A stretch of DNA of 64,000 bases from Epilithonimonas sp. JDS. Its GTDB lineage: Bacteria > Bacteroidota > Bacteroidia > Flavobacteriales > Weeksellaceae. The position numbers and the translations under genes were made by a program. How positions within the stretch are numbered: position 1 is the stretch's first letter; every line of letters starts with the position of its first letter. Of this stretch, positions 53,543 to 62,404 are shown one piece after another. The notes under the pieces were generated by a model that saw nothing but the letters and a program-made list of their open reading frames with translations, was not told the DNA's origin and searched no databases. The stretch lies in the NCBI RefSeq assembly GCF_021261315.1, contig NZ_JAJSAX010000001.1, forward strand, positions 806,001 to 870,000, written 5' to 3'.

Positions 53543-55258
53543 TTATTCTTTCACGATTTTAGTTGATAAGTTTTTGTCCTGTTGGTTTGGGATGTTGGCT
53601 TTGATGATGTAAATACCCTGCGGCAGCCTACCCGTATTTATCTTCGTCACCTTGTTCTTTGTCTGCAGCTTCTGAATGATTTTCCCTGTCATATCATAAA
53701 GATAAATGTCAGCTTGGTCGAAGTCCAGCCCTATCTCTACATAACAGTAATCCCTTACCGGATTAGGATAGATCTGAATATCCTTATTTTCGATTAGGTT
53801 CTCCACATCAGAGTCAAGAAGTTTCACAATCTTCCAATTCTCTTTCCCTAACTCCTCTGCACTCGTTCCTGCCAAAACATACGATCCGTCTCTGTTCAAA
53901 ATTGCTGACACGAGTCTTTCTTCATTCTTCTTTTCCTTTCCTTCAACATATTTCCTCCAAACTTCTTTACCATTTTTGTCGATATACAACATCCAAAAAG
54001 TCTCATCATTTTCCTGAACCTTTCCTTCACTTTGGGTATAGCCACCAATCAGAAAGCCTTTCGTTTCTGAATCGGAGTTTCTGATTGCATTTAGACTCAT
54101 CAATACATCCCTGTTTTTAAAGTTGTACGATTTCTGCCATTCTTCATTCCCATCCTGATCCAAAGACAATAGCCAAAGGTCTGTACCTTTCTCAAGTTTC
54201 GCGCTTTTGTTACCCGAAGTCTGGGATCGGCTTTCGCCTCCGATAATGTATCCGGTCTCAGTCAATGCCATTGTTCTGATATGGTCATCTTCACTGCCTC
54301 CGAAGTTTTTCTCCCATTGGACAGCGCCATTCTTATCTAATTTTACTATCCAATAATCGCCTTCTCCGTAATTTCCATAGGCTTTTCCATAGAAATTAAT
54401 ATCGTAGGATTCGGTGGCGCTCTGATTATTTGAATTTGAGTTTGAATTATTGGCAGATGATGAAGATTGGGAATTTGAGTTTGATGATGAATTGTTATTT
54501 GTTGTGCCTGTATTTTGAGATAACAGATCCTTAGAATTGATCTTCGATTTGGCTTGCCCTTCACTAACACCACTTCTGGAATAGATGCCCATCAATACAC
54601 CGCCATCATTGGTTGGGATGACTTTCTCCACTTCATCCAAACCTTTTCCACCCAAGATCAATTGATTGAGGATCTTTCCTGTTTTATCAAGCTTCACAAC
54701 CATCACATCTTTGGACCCATAACCAAGTTTAGGATGATTGGTGCTACCAACAACTACAAAACCTTTATCCATAGTTTGAGTAACAGATCTTGCCTCTTCT
54801 GAATATCGTGTCCCAATGGTTTTCTGCCACTCTTCTTCACCATTTTCATCCACCTTGATGATCCACATATCGGATGAGCCGCTGGACTTATCTTTCTTAT
54901 CAATTGCTAAAGATGAATATGAGGTTCCCGCCAATAAAAAACCACCTTCTTGCGTGGAGACGGTGGAACTTAGATAATCGTGCTGGTTGCCGGAGAAATA
55001 TTTTTCCCAAACTTTTTGACCCTGCTGGTCTAATTTTAAAATATGATAATCGTAACCTTTATTTTGATTGCTACCCGCTGTGGGATTTTGATTTTTTTGA
55101 ATAGATGATCCCGAAACAAGGAATTGCCCATCAACCGTAACTGCTAAACCAGAAAGAAAATCCTGCGCTCCGTATTCTACATTTTTCTGCCAACTTACCT
55201 TTTGGGCATAAGAGTAACTTAGGATCAGTATCCCCAAGCTTATATAGAGTTTTTTCAT
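53543..55258 (-). CDS. T9SS-secreted beta-propeller-like protein
   Basis: A 571-residue protein with signal peptide (LYISLGILILSYSYAQ). It has about eight repeats of the form W-(Q/E)-K-x-F/I-G...GGFLLAGTS-like (WEKYFSGNQHDYLSSTVST, WQKTIGTRYSEEARSV, WEKNFGGSEDDHIRTMALTE), which fit a beta-propeller. A Ser/Asn/Gln-rich low-complexity stretch (about residues 250-280) interrupts it. The C-terminus is a type A T9SS sorting domain (QIYPNPVRDYCYVEIG ending LSTKIVKE). It heads the RHS operon and may place the toxin complex at the surface. Confidence 0.83.
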   Translation of the reverse strand: MKKLYISLGILILSYSYAQKVSWQKNVEYGAQDFLSGLAVTVDGQFLVSGSSIQKNQNPTAGSNQNKGYDYHILKLDQQGQKVWEKYFSGNQHDYLSSTVSTQEGGFLLAGTSYSSLAIDKKDKSSGSSDMWIIKVDENGEEEWQKTIGTRYSEEARSVTQTMDKGFVVVGSTNHPKLGYGSKDVMVVKLDKTGKILNQLILGGKGLDEVEKVIPTNDGGVLMGIYSRSGVSEGQAKSKINSKDLLSQNTGTTNNNSSSNSNSQSSSSANNSNSNSNNQSATESYDINFYGKAYGNYGEGDYWIVKLDKNGAVQWEKNFGGSEDDHIRTMALTETGYIIGGESRSQTSGNKSAKLEKGTDLWLLSLDQDGNEEWQKSYNFKNRDVLMSLNAIRNSDSETKGFLIGGYTQSEGKVQENDETFWMLYIDKNGKEVWRKYVEGKEKKNEERLVSAILNRDGSYVLAGTSAEELGKENWKIVKLLDSDVENLIENKDIQIYPNPVRDYCYVEIGLDFDQADIYLYDMTGKIIQKLQTKNKVTKINTGRLPQGIYIIKANIPNQQDKNLSTKIVKE

Positions 55259-55757
55259 TGGTCATTTTTTAATGTTGCGAAAATAGCAATATTTTAACAC
55301 ACTTTAAAATATTATTTTTATTTTTAAGTTAAATTGATAAAAGTTAATTTAGACTAAAAGTCTTCATTCCAATATTTTCACAATTCAGCAATAAATCCAT
55401 TGCAAACTAGCGGTTCAAACTTCTTATCTTTTATTCTCATCAATACCTTAAGGTTGATACAATCATTTTTTCTCCACACCTTAATATAATAAAAGTCAAA
55501 CTATATTATTTGAATCTTTAAAGATCTCATCAATTCTGGACAAAGGGAGGTTATTTAGTTGCGTTAATTTTGTCATATTTTAAATATTAATTCCTGCTTT
55601 CTACTCTACTATATCAAATGTTCTAAAAAAAATTCCTGCACAATTATAAAAATGATGGTCAATTCAAACTGAAATCTAATGGTCAAACCTTTGATTTTTC
55701 AATACTATTAGTTCAACGCCTTAATTCAAAGTACCATCAAATTCAGAAATAATTTTC
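55259..55757. other. Spacer between RHS operon and mobilisation module
   Basis: AT-rich, no gene found. On the minus strand TATTTTCG about 25 nt before the RHS operon start is close to, but not identical with, the -7 consensus. I looked here for a match to the candidate guide RNA and saw none of useful length. Confidence 0.45.
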
Positions 55758-56324
55758 TTATTTATTTTCCTTACTAGCCTGAAAACCATCTTTAAATCTT
55801 AGAAAATCTTCCGCTTTTTTAGGGTTATTTTTAATCCACAATTGCATTACTTGAGTGTTTTCGCTCAATATTCTAATCTCATTTTCATCGTAGATTTTTT
55901 TTCCTTCGACAGCAATTTCATTTAAAATATCTTGGCGTAGTTCACTTTTGGCTTTGATACTTTCTTTGTACCAATTGGTTGCGAAAGTGATAGAAAGCAT
56001 CAAAGTGAAAATCCCTAAGATAAAAACTCCTAATCCACTCCGATTAAACTTCTCCTTCATTTTCATTTTCTTATAAAAATCCTCATAAAAATCGCTGGTT
56101 TCTTGTGAAAGGACTATTTCTATTTTGGTGGGAATTTCTTTTACGGCTTCAAAGTCTAATTGCAGTTGACGAATAGCCAATACCAGATCTTTAATATCGG
56201 CTTTCACTTCAGCATTAGATTCCTTATTCTCCAAATTTGAAGCAATATTTCTTTCATTTGATTTTACAACATTTTCCAAAATTTCCATCCCGTTACTTTT
56301 ATACTCTTGATTTTCATTTTCCAT
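55758..56324 (-). CDS. Mobilisation-module membrane protein
   Basis: A 188-residue protein. Residues 1-90 are charged, helical and probably coiled coil (MENENQEYKSNGMEILENVV, AIRQLQLDFEAVKEIPTKIE). One membrane segment follows (GVFILGIFTLMLSITFATNW, about 103-122), then a helical C-terminus (MQLWIKNNPKKAEDFLRFKD). It lies 23 nt after the relaxase gene, where Bacteroidota mobilisable elements often have such a protein. A partial copy of its 3' end occurs at 44903-45004. Confidence 0.75.
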   Translation of the reverse strand: MENENQEYKSNGMEILENVVKSNERNIASNLENKESNAEVKADIKDLVLAIRQLQLDFEAVKEIPTKIEIVLSQETSDFYEDFYKKMKMKEKFNRSGLGVFILGIFTLMLSITFATNWYKESIKAKSELRQDILNEIAVEGKKIYDENEIRILSENTQVMQLWIKNNPKKAEDFLRFKDGFQASKENK

Positions 56325-56347
56325 ATTGATCTTTTTTAAATTTCTGA

Positions 56348-57484
56348 TTATCGTCTTAATTTCCGCTTCTTTTTCCAGAGTTCATCTTCATCCTGAGAAA
56401 CATAGGTTGGTTTAAGGAAGTCTCCTAATAATCTACCTGCAATCTCTATTAAACTTTCATTTGTTTCTGATTTCAGATGATTATTTACAATATTTTGACT
56501 TACTGATTTTAGCATATCACCAAAATCAGAATCTATTGCCTGAAGAGAAAACCCGACATTTTTCCGAAAAAAGAATCCGTTTTTGTGTTGATTGCTATCA
56601 ACTTTATTTATCCATATATCTTTAATTTGATTTTTTTGACCAGCTTTAAATTCTCCATTATATTGAATCTTTACAGAAAATCCTTTCTGTTGTAAATTTT
56701 CCTGAAATACCTTTAAGTTGTCAGTATTTCTTTGTACTTCCATAACCGCTTTTTTAACTTCAAACAGAGATTTTATCTCAGAAATTTTCAATTGATTTGA
56801 GATTTCAGATAATTTGTAACCAGCTTTATAAATCCTTTCTGTATGAAAATTTTTGTCTTTTTCCATCACAATCCGCATTCCCGATATCCCGTCTTTGACA
56901 TTTGAAGACAATTGAATTTCAAAACCTCTTTTCTTCATTGCTACGATCAGATCATCAAAATTATCTTCTGACCTAATAACTTCGATTAAGCTTTTCAGCA
57001 TTTCGTCTTTTTTCTGAATTCCAATTTCAACATCAGTTAATAATCCTTTTTCTTTGCAGACTTGTCTGACAGCTTCTCCAAATCTTCTTCCGATATCGTG
57101 TGCTTTCACAGTGCACTTTCCAGAAATATCAATTCTGTTGACAACAAAATGAATATGCTTATGTTTCGTACTATTGTGAATATCCAATCGGTATTGATTT
57201 TTGTTTGTCACACCAACTTCTACAAGAGCTTCTAATGCAATTTGTTTTAATTCTTCATCCTTCAATTTTCTACCGATTTCGTCTGGTTGAGAAATATAGC
57301 CAGTCAATGCCCATTTCTTTACTTTAGGATTTCGAACAGCGACAGTTTTCATCTCGTTAAATTGACCTTCTGCTATTTCACTCAATAGATAATTTGAAGT
57401 TACCATTTCTGCTGTTCCTTTATCGTTTCCATTGTATTCTAAAGCAATTTTTGTTATCGCTCTTGTGGTTGCCGAATTATTCAT
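56348..57484 (-). CDS. Relaxase (MobA-like, MOBP-type)
   Basis: A 378-residue mobilisation nuclease. The metal-binding histidine motif is STKHKHIHFVVNRIDISGK, i.e. H-x-H-x3-N, near residues 110-120, and the candidate catalytic Tyr is in MVTSNYLLSE near residue 32. The segment VKAHDIGRRFGEAVRQVCKE follows as in Bacteroidota MobA proteins. It should nick the transfer origin and lead the DNA strand into a conjugation channel supplied by another element. It overlaps the MobC-like gene by 8 nt. Confidence 0.88.
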   Translation of the reverse strand: MNNSATTRAITKIALEYNGNDKGTAEMVTSNYLLSEIAEGQFNEMKTVAVRNPKVKKWALTGYISQPDEIGRKLKDEELKQIALEALVEVGVTNKNQYRLDIHNSTKHKHIHFVVNRIDISGKCTVKAHDIGRRFGEAVRQVCKEKGLLTDVEIGIQKKDEMLKSLIEVIRSEDNFDDLIVAMKKRGFEIQLSSNVKDGISGMRIVMEKDKNFHTERIYKAGYKLSEISNQLKISEIKSLFEVKKAVMEVQRNTDNLKVFQENLQQKGFSVKIQYNGEFKAGQKNQIKDIWINKVDSNQHKNGFFFRKNVGFSLQAIDSDFGDMLKSVSQNIVNNHLKSETNESLIEIAGRLLGDFLKPTYVSQDEDELWKKKRKLRR

Positions 57485-57926
57485 CTCTCTGAGTTTTAGA
57501 ATATAAATATTGATAAATCAAATCAACTACATTCTCAATTTTTGCTAAAATCTCTTTCTTATTTTCAAAAACATTCCATTCTCTATTTCGTAAAAGATTA
57601 GTAATTTTTTTGAAATGATTCCCATATTGAAGTAAGACTTCATCGGTCTGAAATTCATTAATTTTAAGTTCTTTTTCGAACAAGATATTTCGGATATAAG
57701 TAGAAAGTTTCAGCGGATATTTTTCTTGTTTTTGAATGAGAGTTTCATATTCAGAATTGGTCATTCGTATTGAAATAACCTTATCCAGTTTTTTATTTTC
57801 TTTGGTCTTCAAACCTCCTTTCCGACCTACTTCCTGGAAATATTTTTTTCTTTTTTCCTGAGCAATTTTGGCTTCGTTTTCTTTGGTGGCTCGGTTTATA
57901 AATTCTTGTAAAAAGTCTTTTTCCAT
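57477..57926 (-). CDS. MobC-like relaxosome accessory protein
   Basis: A 149-residue basic protein. The N-terminal part is Lys/Glu-rich and the middle has a ribbon-helix-helix-like pattern (SIRMTNSEYETLIQKQEKYP, LKLSTYIRNILFEKEL), as in plasmid mobilisation protein MobC. It would bind near oriT and help the relaxase. A candidate oriT inverted repeat lies 67 nt upstream of its start. Stop overlaps the relaxase start. Confidence 0.82.
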   Translation of the reverse strand: MEKDFLQEFINRATKENEAKIAQEKRKKYFQEVGRKGGLKTKENKKLDKVISIRMTNSEYETLIQKQEKYPLKLSTYIRNILFEKELKINEFQTDEVLLQYGNHFKKITNLLRNREWNVFENKKEILAKIENVVDLIYQYLYSKTQRDE

Positions 57927-57992
57927 TGTATTAATTTTAGCATATTTAAAAACATTTCTGACGATAGGAAGAAATCAAAAATCCCAATTTTG

Positions 57993-58014
57993 CAATCAGC
58001 GGATACGCTTATTG
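57993..58014. repeat. Inverted repeat, candidate oriT
   Basis: CAATCAGCG (57993-58001), loop GATA, CGCTTATTG (58006-58014): a 9-bp stem with one mismatch in the untranslated gap just before the MobC-like gene, the usual place of oriT in such modules. The nick site is not determined. Confidence 0.45.
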
Positions 58015-58103
58015 TAAACTTTGGGTACTTTTTGCACACTAACATACCACCATATTTTACCTGTGTTTATTTTACTCACCTTCTCCTTTGTTTCACTTGT
58101 CTT

Positions 58104-58955
58104 TCAGGTAATGGATTTTTTGTGAATCATCCAATCATTTAAGTCTTTAAAATCTGAATATAAAATCCGACAATCTTCTGCGTTTTGATTTTCATTTTTA
58201 ATAATTTCAACCGCACGATTTCCGGCTTCGTCATTGTCAAAATAAAGCTCAATATTTTCATAACTATCAAGTGATTTTTTAATGTTTGAAATCATCGAAA
58301 CGGAATTCAAAATGAGGTAATCGGCAGGCTCTTTTTCTAAAAAAACATCTACACTTTTAAAAGAAAGAAAATCGAAAAACCCCTCGAACACCCGGAGCGA
58401 GTCTGATCCATTTTTAATGGTAGAAACATCTTTTTTGCCCAAACAAATTTTTGAATATTTATTGCGGATTTCATAACCATTAGAATCGTTCTTAAAACCA
58501 ATTCCGAAATACTTTTTATCTTTCATCCGATAATGAATTTCGTTTAAGAACTGAGTTTGGTTTCCAACTTTTCTTTCTCTTAAATATTCCAAAAGTGCAG
58601 GATGCTGAACGTTTTTAATTTCAATGATCTCATATTGTTTAGATAAATTTTCTACTTTCTGATTTGAAATACTTTGCTGTTGAAAAGAAGAAAAACTCTG
58701 CTTCTCAACCCACGCTAAAACTTCATTGACCGAAGCGTTCAGGTATTTCTTTACAAAGTCGGTATTCGTACCACCGATTCCTTCTGAAAATAAATACCAA
58801 TAGTTTAGACTTTTATTGATTTTAAAAGAGGCTTGGGATTCGTTGGCAAAAGGGTTGAGATACCAAGCTTCTTTTTCATTTTGTTTCGTTGGAAGGTGTC
58901 CGAGAGAAAGGAGGACTTCTTCCAACGATATGCTATTAAATTGTTTGCAGTTCAT
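58104..58955 (-). CDS. Toprim-domain primase-like protein
   Basis: A 283-residue protein. The N-terminus (NPFANESQASFKINKSLNYW) resembles the CHC2 zinc-finger domain of primases but the Cys/His ligands are degenerate. The Toprim domain has SLRVFEGFFDFLSF with the catalytic Glu and IELYFDNDEAGNRAVEII with the D-x-D. Such proteins work with the DUF5906-like helicase in the replication module of Bacteroidota mobilisable elements. It begins right next to an iteron-like repeat cluster. Confidence 0.82.
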   Translation of the reverse strand: MNCKQFNSISLEEVLLSLGHLPTKQNEKEAWYLNPFANESQASFKINKSLNYWYLFSEGIGGTNTDFVKKYLNASVNEVLAWVEKQSFSSFQQQSISNQKVENLSKQYEIIEIKNVQHPALLEYLRERKVGNQTQFLNEIHYRMKDKKYFGIGFKNDSNGYEIRNKYSKICLGKKDVSTIKNGSDSLRVFEGFFDFLSFKSVDVFLEKEPADYLILNSVSMISNIKKSLDSYENIELYFDNDEAGNRAVEIIKNENQNAEDCRILYSDFKDLNDWMIHKKSIT

Positions 58956-59044
58956 TTTGTAATTTTTAATGTTTTTTGGTTATAAATAATAGGTGTACTG
59001 TCGGTTCAAGCGGATAGGTTTGGTTTTGACTAATTTTTGATGAA

Positions 59045-59240
59045 TTGATGAGAAAACCTTGTATTTATTTGAATGATAATATTTTACATTCTCATCAAAC
59101 TCTCATCATCTCATCAAACTTGAAATATTCTTCTCATCATCCTCTCATCAAAAACCAAGGTTGAAAAATTTGATGAGGTTTTTGATGAGATGTAACTAAT
59201 TGATTTTATTTTCATTATCAATTAATTCATCATTTCATCA
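59045..59240. repeat. Iteron-like cluster of CTCATCA repeats
   Basis: Five direct copies of CTCATCA(A/T) lie at 59091, 59102, 59110, 59133 and 59144, with inverted copies TTTGATGAG at 59169 and 59181 and TTGATGAG at 59045. A further TTCATCA pair reaches into the end of the helicase gene (59227-59239). Position between the primase and helicase genes suggests a replication origin or a binding site for a replication protein of the element. Confidence 0.55.
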
Positions 59241-60460
59241 AATCTTTGAAGAATAAAATTCCTTTCTATTGTAAAATAACGCCCTGTTTTGTTCTGTTGG
59301 AAAAAACTTAAACCATAATCGAGGTCGTATTTGATATAGGACAAAGAATTACTTTGAGGTTCGAGTTTCCAGTTTTCTTTCAAGATTTTTCGGACATCAT
59401 TTACCGTCCAATATTGTTTGCTGAACATCTTACCGAGCATATTGAAAATATCCTGAGGAATACAATGGATCTTGCAGTCTTCATTACTTTCGAAAAACTC
59501 ATATAAAAGCTCGATGATCTTGGATTCCAGTTTATTGTTGTTCTTCCAAACCAATCTTTGAAGAGCCTTTGTTCTGATCTGTGAATCCGTGAACCACATC
59601 CTTGTCTGCTTACGACTGTGGAAAGGTCTTTGAATTAAGTATCGAAGAAAATAAGGAATCTCTCTGTTGAGATTTTTTAGAAATTCGGTGTTTTCGATTT
59701 TAATCGATTTTACTTTGATGATCCAGAATCGGATCTCATTTTCATCAATCTGAATGAAGTTATCTTCATTATTGGAACAGAGAATGAATTTTCCAAAAAA
59801 TTCCACTTCTTCACGATCTTTTCCTTTTGCCTCCTTCTTGTCTTTATCAGTCGTTGAAAGATATTTTAATCGTTCAGTAATTTCTTTTTTATCAAAGAAT
59901 ACTTCATCAATAGCAACGATTAGCATTGATGTCCAATCCGAATTGAACTGACTGCTGAAAGAATCTCCTTTTATGTAGGTCATATTAAGTCCAAAAATGG
60001 ATTTCAGCCATTTTATGAAAGTGGATTTTCCGGTAGATCTTTCCTTGCTTACAAGACAAAGAATCGGAAGTATCTGTGTTGGATATTGCAGTAAGATCTT
60101 GATATAATCCAATCCTAATTCCAACTGTTCTGCGAAAATATGCTCCATAAATCTAAGTGAAAATGGAATCTTTTCTTTTAGGCTTGTTTGCTTCGGTGTT
60201 TCTTTAATCGGCTGATAAGGAATCTCATTGTAAACATTATAGAATCCTTGGATAATTTGTTGGTATTGCAAATGGGAAGGAATACAACAGAAGCCGTCAT
60301 ACTTGGGAACTTTTGAGACGTATATCTTTCCGTGATCGCTGATAATGGTTTCACGATTCCATCGAGTTAGTATTGAGATCTTATCTCCTGAAATTAACGG
60401 TTTCTCAATAGTTTTATAGTAGGTGGTTCCTACTCTTAGATAAGGGATTTTTTCGCTCAT
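59222..60460 (-). CDS. DUF5906/D5-like helicase of the element
   Basis: A 412-residue P-loop protein. Walker A is SKERSTGKSTFIKW and Walker B is SMLIVAIDEVFF. The C-terminal part (VEFFGKFILCSNNEDNFIQI and later) fits superfamily 3 or D5-like primase-helicases, as found in mobile elements and phages. It would unwind the element's origin during replication or transfer, with the primase encoded downstream. Confidence 0.83.
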   Translation of the reverse strand: MSEKIPYLRVGTTYYKTIEKPLISGDKISILTRWNRETIISDHGKIYVSKVPKYDGFCCIPSHLQYQQIIQGFYNVYNEIPYQPIKETPKQTSLKEKIPFSLRFMEHIFAEQLELGLDYIKILLQYPTQILPILCLVSKERSTGKSTFIKWLKSIFGLNMTYIKGDSFSSQFNSDWTSMLIVAIDEVFFDKKEITERLKYLSTTDKDKKEAKGKDREEVEFFGKFILCSNNEDNFIQIDENEIRFWIIKVKSIKIENTEFLKNLNREIPYFLRYLIQRPFHSRKQTRMWFTDSQIRTKALQRLVWKNNNKLESKIIELLYEFFESNEDCKIHCIPQDIFNMLGKMFSKQYWTVNDVRKILKENWKLEPQSNSLSYIKYDLDYGLSFFQQNKTGRYFTIERNFILQRFDEMMN

Positions 60461-60533
60461 ATTTTAAAGGTTTGATTCTGTACAGGAAATACAGAAGGGT
60501 GAATTGGAATGCTTGATAAATAAAAGTCTCTAT

Positions 60534-60812
60534 CTATCTCCTATACTTAAGCGACTTGACTTCGTTTAAAGCATCCATAAGATCAAAATGGTTGACTCTG
60601 TAGAATCTTCCAATTTGTTCCGCCTTAATGTTACCTTTTAAAATATGTGAGCGTACGGTTTGATAATCGAGTTTTAGAATTTCTGAACACTCTTTGATAG
60701 AGTATAGTTTCTTTTTCAACTCAATTTCAGGTTCTTTTTTGAGAGAGTAGAGTAAGTCTTTCACTTCCCCTAGTTCGTCAAGAATTGTTTGGAATGGATT
60801 TGTTGTCTGCAT
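60534..60812 (-). CDS. Excisionase-like HTH protein
   Basis: A 92-residue protein with a MerR/excisionase-type winged HTH (LYSIKECSEILKLDYQTVRS, HILKGNIKAEQIGRFYRVNH). In Bacteroidota mobilisable elements such a protein sits upstream of the helicase gene and helps excision or controls the module. 73 nt separate it from the helicase start. Confidence 0.83.
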   Translation of the reverse strand: MQTTNPFQTILDELGEVKDLLYSLKKEPEIELKKKLYSIKECSEILKLDYQTVRSHILKGNIKAEQIGRFYRVNHFDLMDALNEVKSLKYRR

Positions 60813-61008
60813 AATCTGTGATATTTATTTGCAGACAAAATTGTGTTATTGGAATATCTAATTATGCAATTTTACTCAATTGTGTTAAGTTTAATAATTG
60901 ATATCCAGCCGTTTATAAATTACCGGAGTAGACATATCATTCTTTGGTAATCTAAAGACAACAAAGAATTTTTCCAATTTTTTAAATTAATATAAGCCGA
61001 TGTGTTAA

Positions 61009-62259
61009 TTATTGAATATGATAAAGTTGAATAGCTAATCTAATCTCTCTATTTTTATCACCATTTATATGAAATCTATAATTAAACCAATTTTCATCAC
61101 TTTTTGACACAAATCCTATATAATTAGGATGTTTAGAAGTAGTTGTCTCTACTTTTGACAAAATAGTTGTAAAATCTTTTTGTTTAACAAAGATAATTAC
61201 TGAACCCTTTGTATCTCTCCAAGTTAAATAATTGATTAATTGTGTTATTGTATCAAGATAACCTTTTTCACCTGTCCAAAATTTACATTCTGCAATGAAG
61301 ATTACGGAGCTGTCATATCTAAGTTGAATATCAGTTTTTCCTGTTTTATTAAATGTTTCACCAGAAGCAGAACCAAATTCAAAGTTTGGATCTAAAGTCA
61401 TAAGTATATGATCTCTTAAATCCTCTTCACCTTTGCCTTTATAAACACTTGGCATTCTTTCAAAGTTTTTTCCTACATCATTTATGAGTTTTAAAATTTG
61501 ATTATAAATATCTAAATCTATTGTAGGTTCTGGTTTAAAAGGTTGGGTACCTGCTTCAGGCTTACTCACTTTTATTTTAGTTCGTAATGTTGGTCTTGGA
61601 ACAGAAAAAGTTTCAGGTGTATTTTTACTTTTTCTCATTGGAACACCTAAAGAATTCATAAATTCATTTTGTGACAAAAACTTATTTTTTCTTTTTCTTA
61701 TTTCTCCAATAATCCAGCTTTTGAGAGAATTATTAAATTCATCAATATTCTGATGTAATTCACTTAATTTGCGTTGTGTAATAACAACATTTTCATCGTA
61801 TTTTGATCTAATAATTTTTGCATCATTGTAAAAATCAATTATCTCAAGTTTCAATTTATCGAATTCAACTTCGAAATCAGAGCTTCCTCCACCTATTGTT
61901 ATTCTGTTAATTCCAGGCGTATATTTTAATAATTCAGAATTTCCTGTGATAGGTACAAAAAATTGAATTACTTCTCTAGGATAAGACTCTCGATCCCTTA
62001 TGTGGAATGACATTGGAAAATATTCTGCAGGAATGTTTTTTTCAAAATTATCAGCATAAACATCTTCAAATTGAATAATAGGTTTTTCTATTTGGTATTT
62101 TTCTAATAAATAGTCTGTAAATTGTTCTTCACTCACATTTAGAATGTAAGATTCAATAGTAGAGTTTATTTCAGTTTCTAAACTACTTGTTTGAGATTTA
62201 AAGTATTCTCCAATTGAACCTTTTCCTCCAAATATTCTATTTGACGAATTTCTGTACAT
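61009..62259 (-). CDS. PD-(D/E)xK nuclease-like protein
   Basis: A 416-residue protein. The C-terminal part fits a restriction-type nuclease core: LRDHILMTLDPNFEF, then TGKTDIQLRYDSSVIFIAEC, then KFWTGEKGYLDTITQL, with Asp near residue 310 and E-x-K near 323-325. The first two thirds have no recognised domain and mixed alpha/beta content. No methyltransferase gene is adjacent. It occupies a cargo slot between the HTH gene and the integrase, where defence genes are often found. A defence role is inference. Confidence 0.72.
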   Translation of the reverse strand: MYRNSSNRIFGGKGSIGEYFKSQTSSLETEINSTIESYILNVSEEQFTDYLLEKYQIEKPIIQFEDVYADNFEKNIPAEYFPMSFHIRDRESYPREVIQFFVPITGNSELLKYTPGINRITIGGGSSDFEVEFDKLKLEIIDFYNDAKIIRSKYDENVVITQRKLSELHQNIDEFNNSLKSWIIGEIRKRKNKFLSQNEFMNSLGVPMRKSKNTPETFSVPRPTLRTKIKVSKPEAGTQPFKPEPTIDLDIYNQILKLINDVGKNFERMPSVYKGKGEEDLRDHILMTLDPNFEFGSASGETFNKTGKTDIQLRYDSSVIFIAECKFWTGEKGYLDTITQLINYLTWRDTKGSVIIFVKQKDFTTILSKVETTTSKHPNYIGFVSKSDENWFNYRFHINGDKNREIRLAIQLYHIQ

Positions 62260-62404
62260 TATGTTGGTATAATATTTCTGTTAATGGTTTGCATCTTGGA
62301 GAAGTGGCGGACATCGAAGCACAAATGTTCAGTTTTGAACAAAAGTTCAATCGAAGAACTGCCGTTAAATTTAGCACTAAATCTACCATTTTGACAAACT
62401 GCTG
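62260..62404. repeat. Cassette-like spacer
   Basis: This 145-nt spacer begins TGTTGGTATAATATTTC and ends TTTGACAAACTGCTGTTAG, immediately at the stop of the next gene. I recall spacers with such a TGTTGG start and a CTGTTAG end recurring between small orphan genes of Bacteroidota. The shared ends suggest a dispersed repeat family. From memory, not verified. Confidence 0.35.

Noticed and set aside
59041-59220. CTCATCA repeats as a CRISPR
   Set aside because: Unit is only 7-9 bp, spacing is irregular and copies occur in both orientations.
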